From positions 1-17,605 of the forward strand of contig DATKDF010000239.1 in the NCBI GenBank assembly GCA_035512795.1: a stretch of DNA of 17,605 bases, in the 5' to 3' direction. Below the pieces are notes generated by a model that searched no databases, had not been told where the DNA came from, and worked only from the letters and a program-made list of their open reading frames with translations. A program made the position numbers and the translations under genes. Below, piece by piece: positions 15,882 through 17,605 of the stretch. Numbering within the stretch: the first letter of the stretch is position 1; each line of letters starts with the position of its first letter. This DNA comes from DATKDF01 sp035512795 (GTDB taxonomy: Bacteria > Acidobacteriota > Vicinamibacteria > Vicinamibacterales > SCN-69-37).

Positions 15882-16157
15882 TCAGGACGCATGCCGGCGC
15901 GCGTGCCCGGACAGGTACCGGTCGCGGCACTCGGTCGAGCAGAAGAACTTCGCGTGCTCGCCAGTGCCGGACACCAGGGCACGCGACTTCGGCACGTAGG
16001 TCCCGCAGTGCGGATCCTGCACGAGCGCACCACCGGCGCGCTCGAGCGGCTTGCGGGGCGCGCGGGCCGCGGGCCGCGGGGGAAACAGCGCGCGCAGCAC
16101 GAGCCGCACGACGAACGCGATGAGCAGGATCCGAATGATCCAGCTGATGAGCGTCAT
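15882..16157 (-). CDS. Small membrane protein with Cys-containing zinc-like tail
   Basis: From ATG 16157 this is a 91-aa protein. A hydrophobic helix (3-25) anchors the N-terminus. After a basic Pro/Arg stretch comes a small domain with DPHCGTYVPKSRAL (Cys51) and FFCSTECRDRYLSG (Cys73, Cys77). This resembles PP0621-type or YHS-like short proteins, whose cysteines probably bind metal. The first base of the ATG is the last of the TPR stop (TGATG), which supports the start over a longer upstream frame. Function unknown; membership is by resemblance only. Confidence 0.8.
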   Translation of the reverse strand: MTLISWIIRILLIAFVVRLVLRALFPPRPAARAPRKPLERAGGALVQDPHCGTYVPKSRALVSGTGEHAKFFCSTECRDRYLSGHARRHAS

Positions 16158-16786
16158 CAGGGCGCCCCGGGGGGAAGCCCGCCGCCGGAACCCGCGCCAG
16201 CCGCCGGCAGCGTCGGATGCCCCTGCAGCCCGTCGAGCAACTGTCGCGCGAGCCGGCCTTCTTCGCCGTCGGGCGCGACGAGGAGCACGCGCTTCCACGA
16301 CTCGGTGGCGGCGGCCAGGTCGCCCTTGCCCTGGGCGAGGATGATGCCCTGGTTGAGAAGCGTCTTGGCGTGATTCGGATCAATGGCCAGCGAACGTTCG
16401 AGCTGCGCGAGCGCCTGATCCACCTGATTCGTGTAGAAGTAGCAGACGGCCAGATCGGTGCTGGCACCGACGTCGGTTGGAGTGATGGCCAGCGTGTCGA
16501 GGTACCACGGCACCGCCAGGTCGAAGCGCTCGGCATCGTAGTACAGGTTGGCGAGCTCGAGGCGCACGCGGGCATCGCCCGGCCGCGCCTTGGCCTGCGC
16601 CTCGAGGTCGGTGGCGCGGCGCACGTCGAGCGGCGGAGGCGAGGCCGTGGTCGACGCAGCGGCCGCCGGCGAGGCCGCCACGGGCAGACCCGCAACGGGA
16701 CGGGCGTTCTGGCTGCCCAGAATCCACCCGACAATCAACCCGAAGAACGTCCCCGAAATCGCAAACACGAGCGCGTCGCGCCTCAT
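16157..16786 (-). CDS. Membrane-anchored TPR protein
   Basis: This 209-aa protein starts at ATG 16786, with GGAG about 6-8 nt upstream. A signal-anchor helix lies at about 6-24, followed by an Ala/Pro/Ser linker to about 52. Three to four tetratricopeptide repeats then follow, for example RVRLELANLYYDAERFDLAV and LLNQGIILAQGKGDL; the tail is Gly/Pro rich. TPR domains hold protein partners, so this is likely a periplasm-facing scaffold resembling the soluble part of NrfG/CcmH-like proteins. No partner is obvious. Confidence 0.86.
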   Translation of the reverse strand: MRRDALVFAISGTFFGLIVGWILGSQNARPVAGLPVAASPAAAASTTASPPPLDVRRATDLEAQAKARPGDARVRLELANLYYDAERFDLAVPWYLDTLAITPTDVGASTDLAVCYFYTNQVDQALAQLERSLAIDPNHAKTLLNQGIILAQGKGDLAAATESWKRVLLVAPDGEEGRLARQLLDGLQGHPTLPAAGAGSGGGLPPGAP

Positions 16787-16808
16787 CGAATCTCCACAGT
16801 CCCCTTCA

Positions 16809-17579
16809 TCATACCGCCGGGCTTCCCTCGCCGGCGACGAGCACGTCCAGATACGCGCGGACGGATGCGGCCAGCCCCATCCAGAGTGCGTCACCGACGA
16901 GCGCGTGGCCGATCGACACTTCGTCGAGGTGCGGCAGGCGCCGGAACAGGGTGAGATTCTGCAGGTCGAGATCGTGCCCGGCGTTGACGCCAAGGCCCAG
17001 ACGATGGGCCGCTTCGGCGGCCGCCGCGTACACCTCGAAGCTCTCGCGCGCGGCCGGCCCGCCCCGCTCGAAGGCGCGGGCGAACGGCTCCGTGTAGAGC
17101 TCGACGCGATCGGCCTCGCACCCGGCGGCCCACTCGATCGCCCGGTCGTCCGGATCGACGAAGAGGCTGACGCGCACGCCGACGTCCTGCAACGCCGCCA
17201 CCACCGGCCGGAGCGTCGCCGGCCGCGTGTCGGGCGGCCAGCCCGCCTGGCTGGTGATCTCGCCCGCCTGGACCGGCACGAGCGTGCACTGATCGGGTTT
17301 CACCTCGAGGACGAGGTCGATGAGGGCGGGCCTCGGATCGCCCTCGATGTTGAACTCAACGGCCGGGGCGCCCGCGGCCCGTCGAGCCGCAAGCAGACGC
17401 GCAATCCCATGCACGTCGTCCGGCCGGATATGCCGCTCGTCGGCGCGGGGATGCACGGTGATGCCCGGCGCACCAGCGTCGAGACACGTCGTGACCGCCC
17501 GCTCGACGCTCGGCACCGACCCGCCGCGCGAATTGCGGAGCGTCGCGACCTTGTTGACGTTGACAGACAGTTTGATCAT
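16809..17579 (-). CDS. pdxJ: Pyridoxine 5'-phosphate synthase PdxJ
   Basis: PdxJ condenses 1-deoxyxylulose-5-phosphate with 3-amino-1-hydroxyacetone phosphate to pyridoxine 5'-phosphate, the last ring-forming step of the DXP-dependent vitamin B6 route. The 256-aa length is normal to slightly long. Signatures are LSVNVNKVATLRNSRGG, GITVHPRADERHI, FNIEGDP, ELYTEPFA, GLGVNAGHDL and EVSIGHALV. ATG 17579 gives the canonical N-terminus. It is the first gene of the minus-strand run visible here; only 26 nt lie upstream, so the promoter is outside. Its product's downstream form, PLP, is the cofactor of the class V enzyme encoded three genes later, a possible but unproven reason for the grouping. Confidence 0.97.
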   Translation of the reverse strand: MIKLSVNVNKVATLRNSRGGSVPSVERAVTTCLDAGAPGITVHPRADERHIRPDDVHGIARLLAARRAAGAPAVEFNIEGDPRPALIDLVLEVKPDQCTLVPVQAGEITSQAGWPPDTRPATLRPVVAALQDVGVRVSLFVDPDDRAIEWAAGCEADRVELYTEPFARAFERGGPAARESFEVYAAAAEAAHRLGLGVNAGHDLDLQNLTLFRRLPHLDEVSIGHALVGDALWMGLAASVRAYLDVLVAGEGSPAV

Positions 17580-17605
17580 CGCTGGACAAGGGACGCTGAT
17601 ACGTG

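Overview
The window is a GC-rich bacterial chromosome segment, packed almost wall to wall and nearly all on the minus strand; many junctions are ATGA/GTGA or stop-start overlaps. No rRNA or tRNA gene and no recognisable phage or transposase gene is present. The gene set (MoxR/DUF58/BatA-like/DUF4159 cluster, a class II aldolase microcompartment operon, GTG/TTG starts, short palindromic repeats) would suit an Acidobacteriota lineage such as Vicinamibacteria. That is an inference from style and content, not a demonstrated assignment.

Reading along the minus strand from the right edge, the first block (17579 down to 11198) is an apparently continuous run of twelve genes with gaps of 23 nt or less: pdxJ, a membrane-anchored TPR protein, a small membrane protein with a Cys-containing tail, a class V PLP enzyme, a class II aldolase, one BMC-H shell hexamer, three different BMC-P shell pentamers, an 82-aa four-cysteine protein, endonuclease III (nth) and an exported cyclophilin-type prolyl isomerase. 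The middle of this run is a bacterial microcompartment (BMC) locus. The aldolase C-terminus and the four-cysteine protein N-terminus carry the same amphipathic helix (9 of 20 residues identical, ungapped), which looks like a common encapsulation peptide. No aldehyde dehydrogenase, alcohol dehydrogenase, phosphotransacylase, diol dehydratase or BMC-T gene is in the window.

The only plus-strand gene, a DUF72 protein (10306-11223), converges with and overlaps the prolyl isomerase. It diverges from queE across a 262-nt spacer made largely of two inverted copies of a repeat. Running leftward from that spacer, queE-queC-histidine kinase-AlaX-like editing protein (10043 to 6071) form a second tight block linking 7-deazaguanine (queuosine-type) synthesis, a sensor kinase without a nearby response regulator, and tRNA-Ala proofreading.

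The left third (5961 to 1) is a third block: a 766-aa membrane VWA/GATase-like protein, a secreted DUF4159 protein, a MoxR AAA+ ATPase, a DUF58 protein and a BatA-like VWA membrane protein cut by the window edge. This is a Bat/aerotolerance-type cell-envelope module whose exact function is not established.
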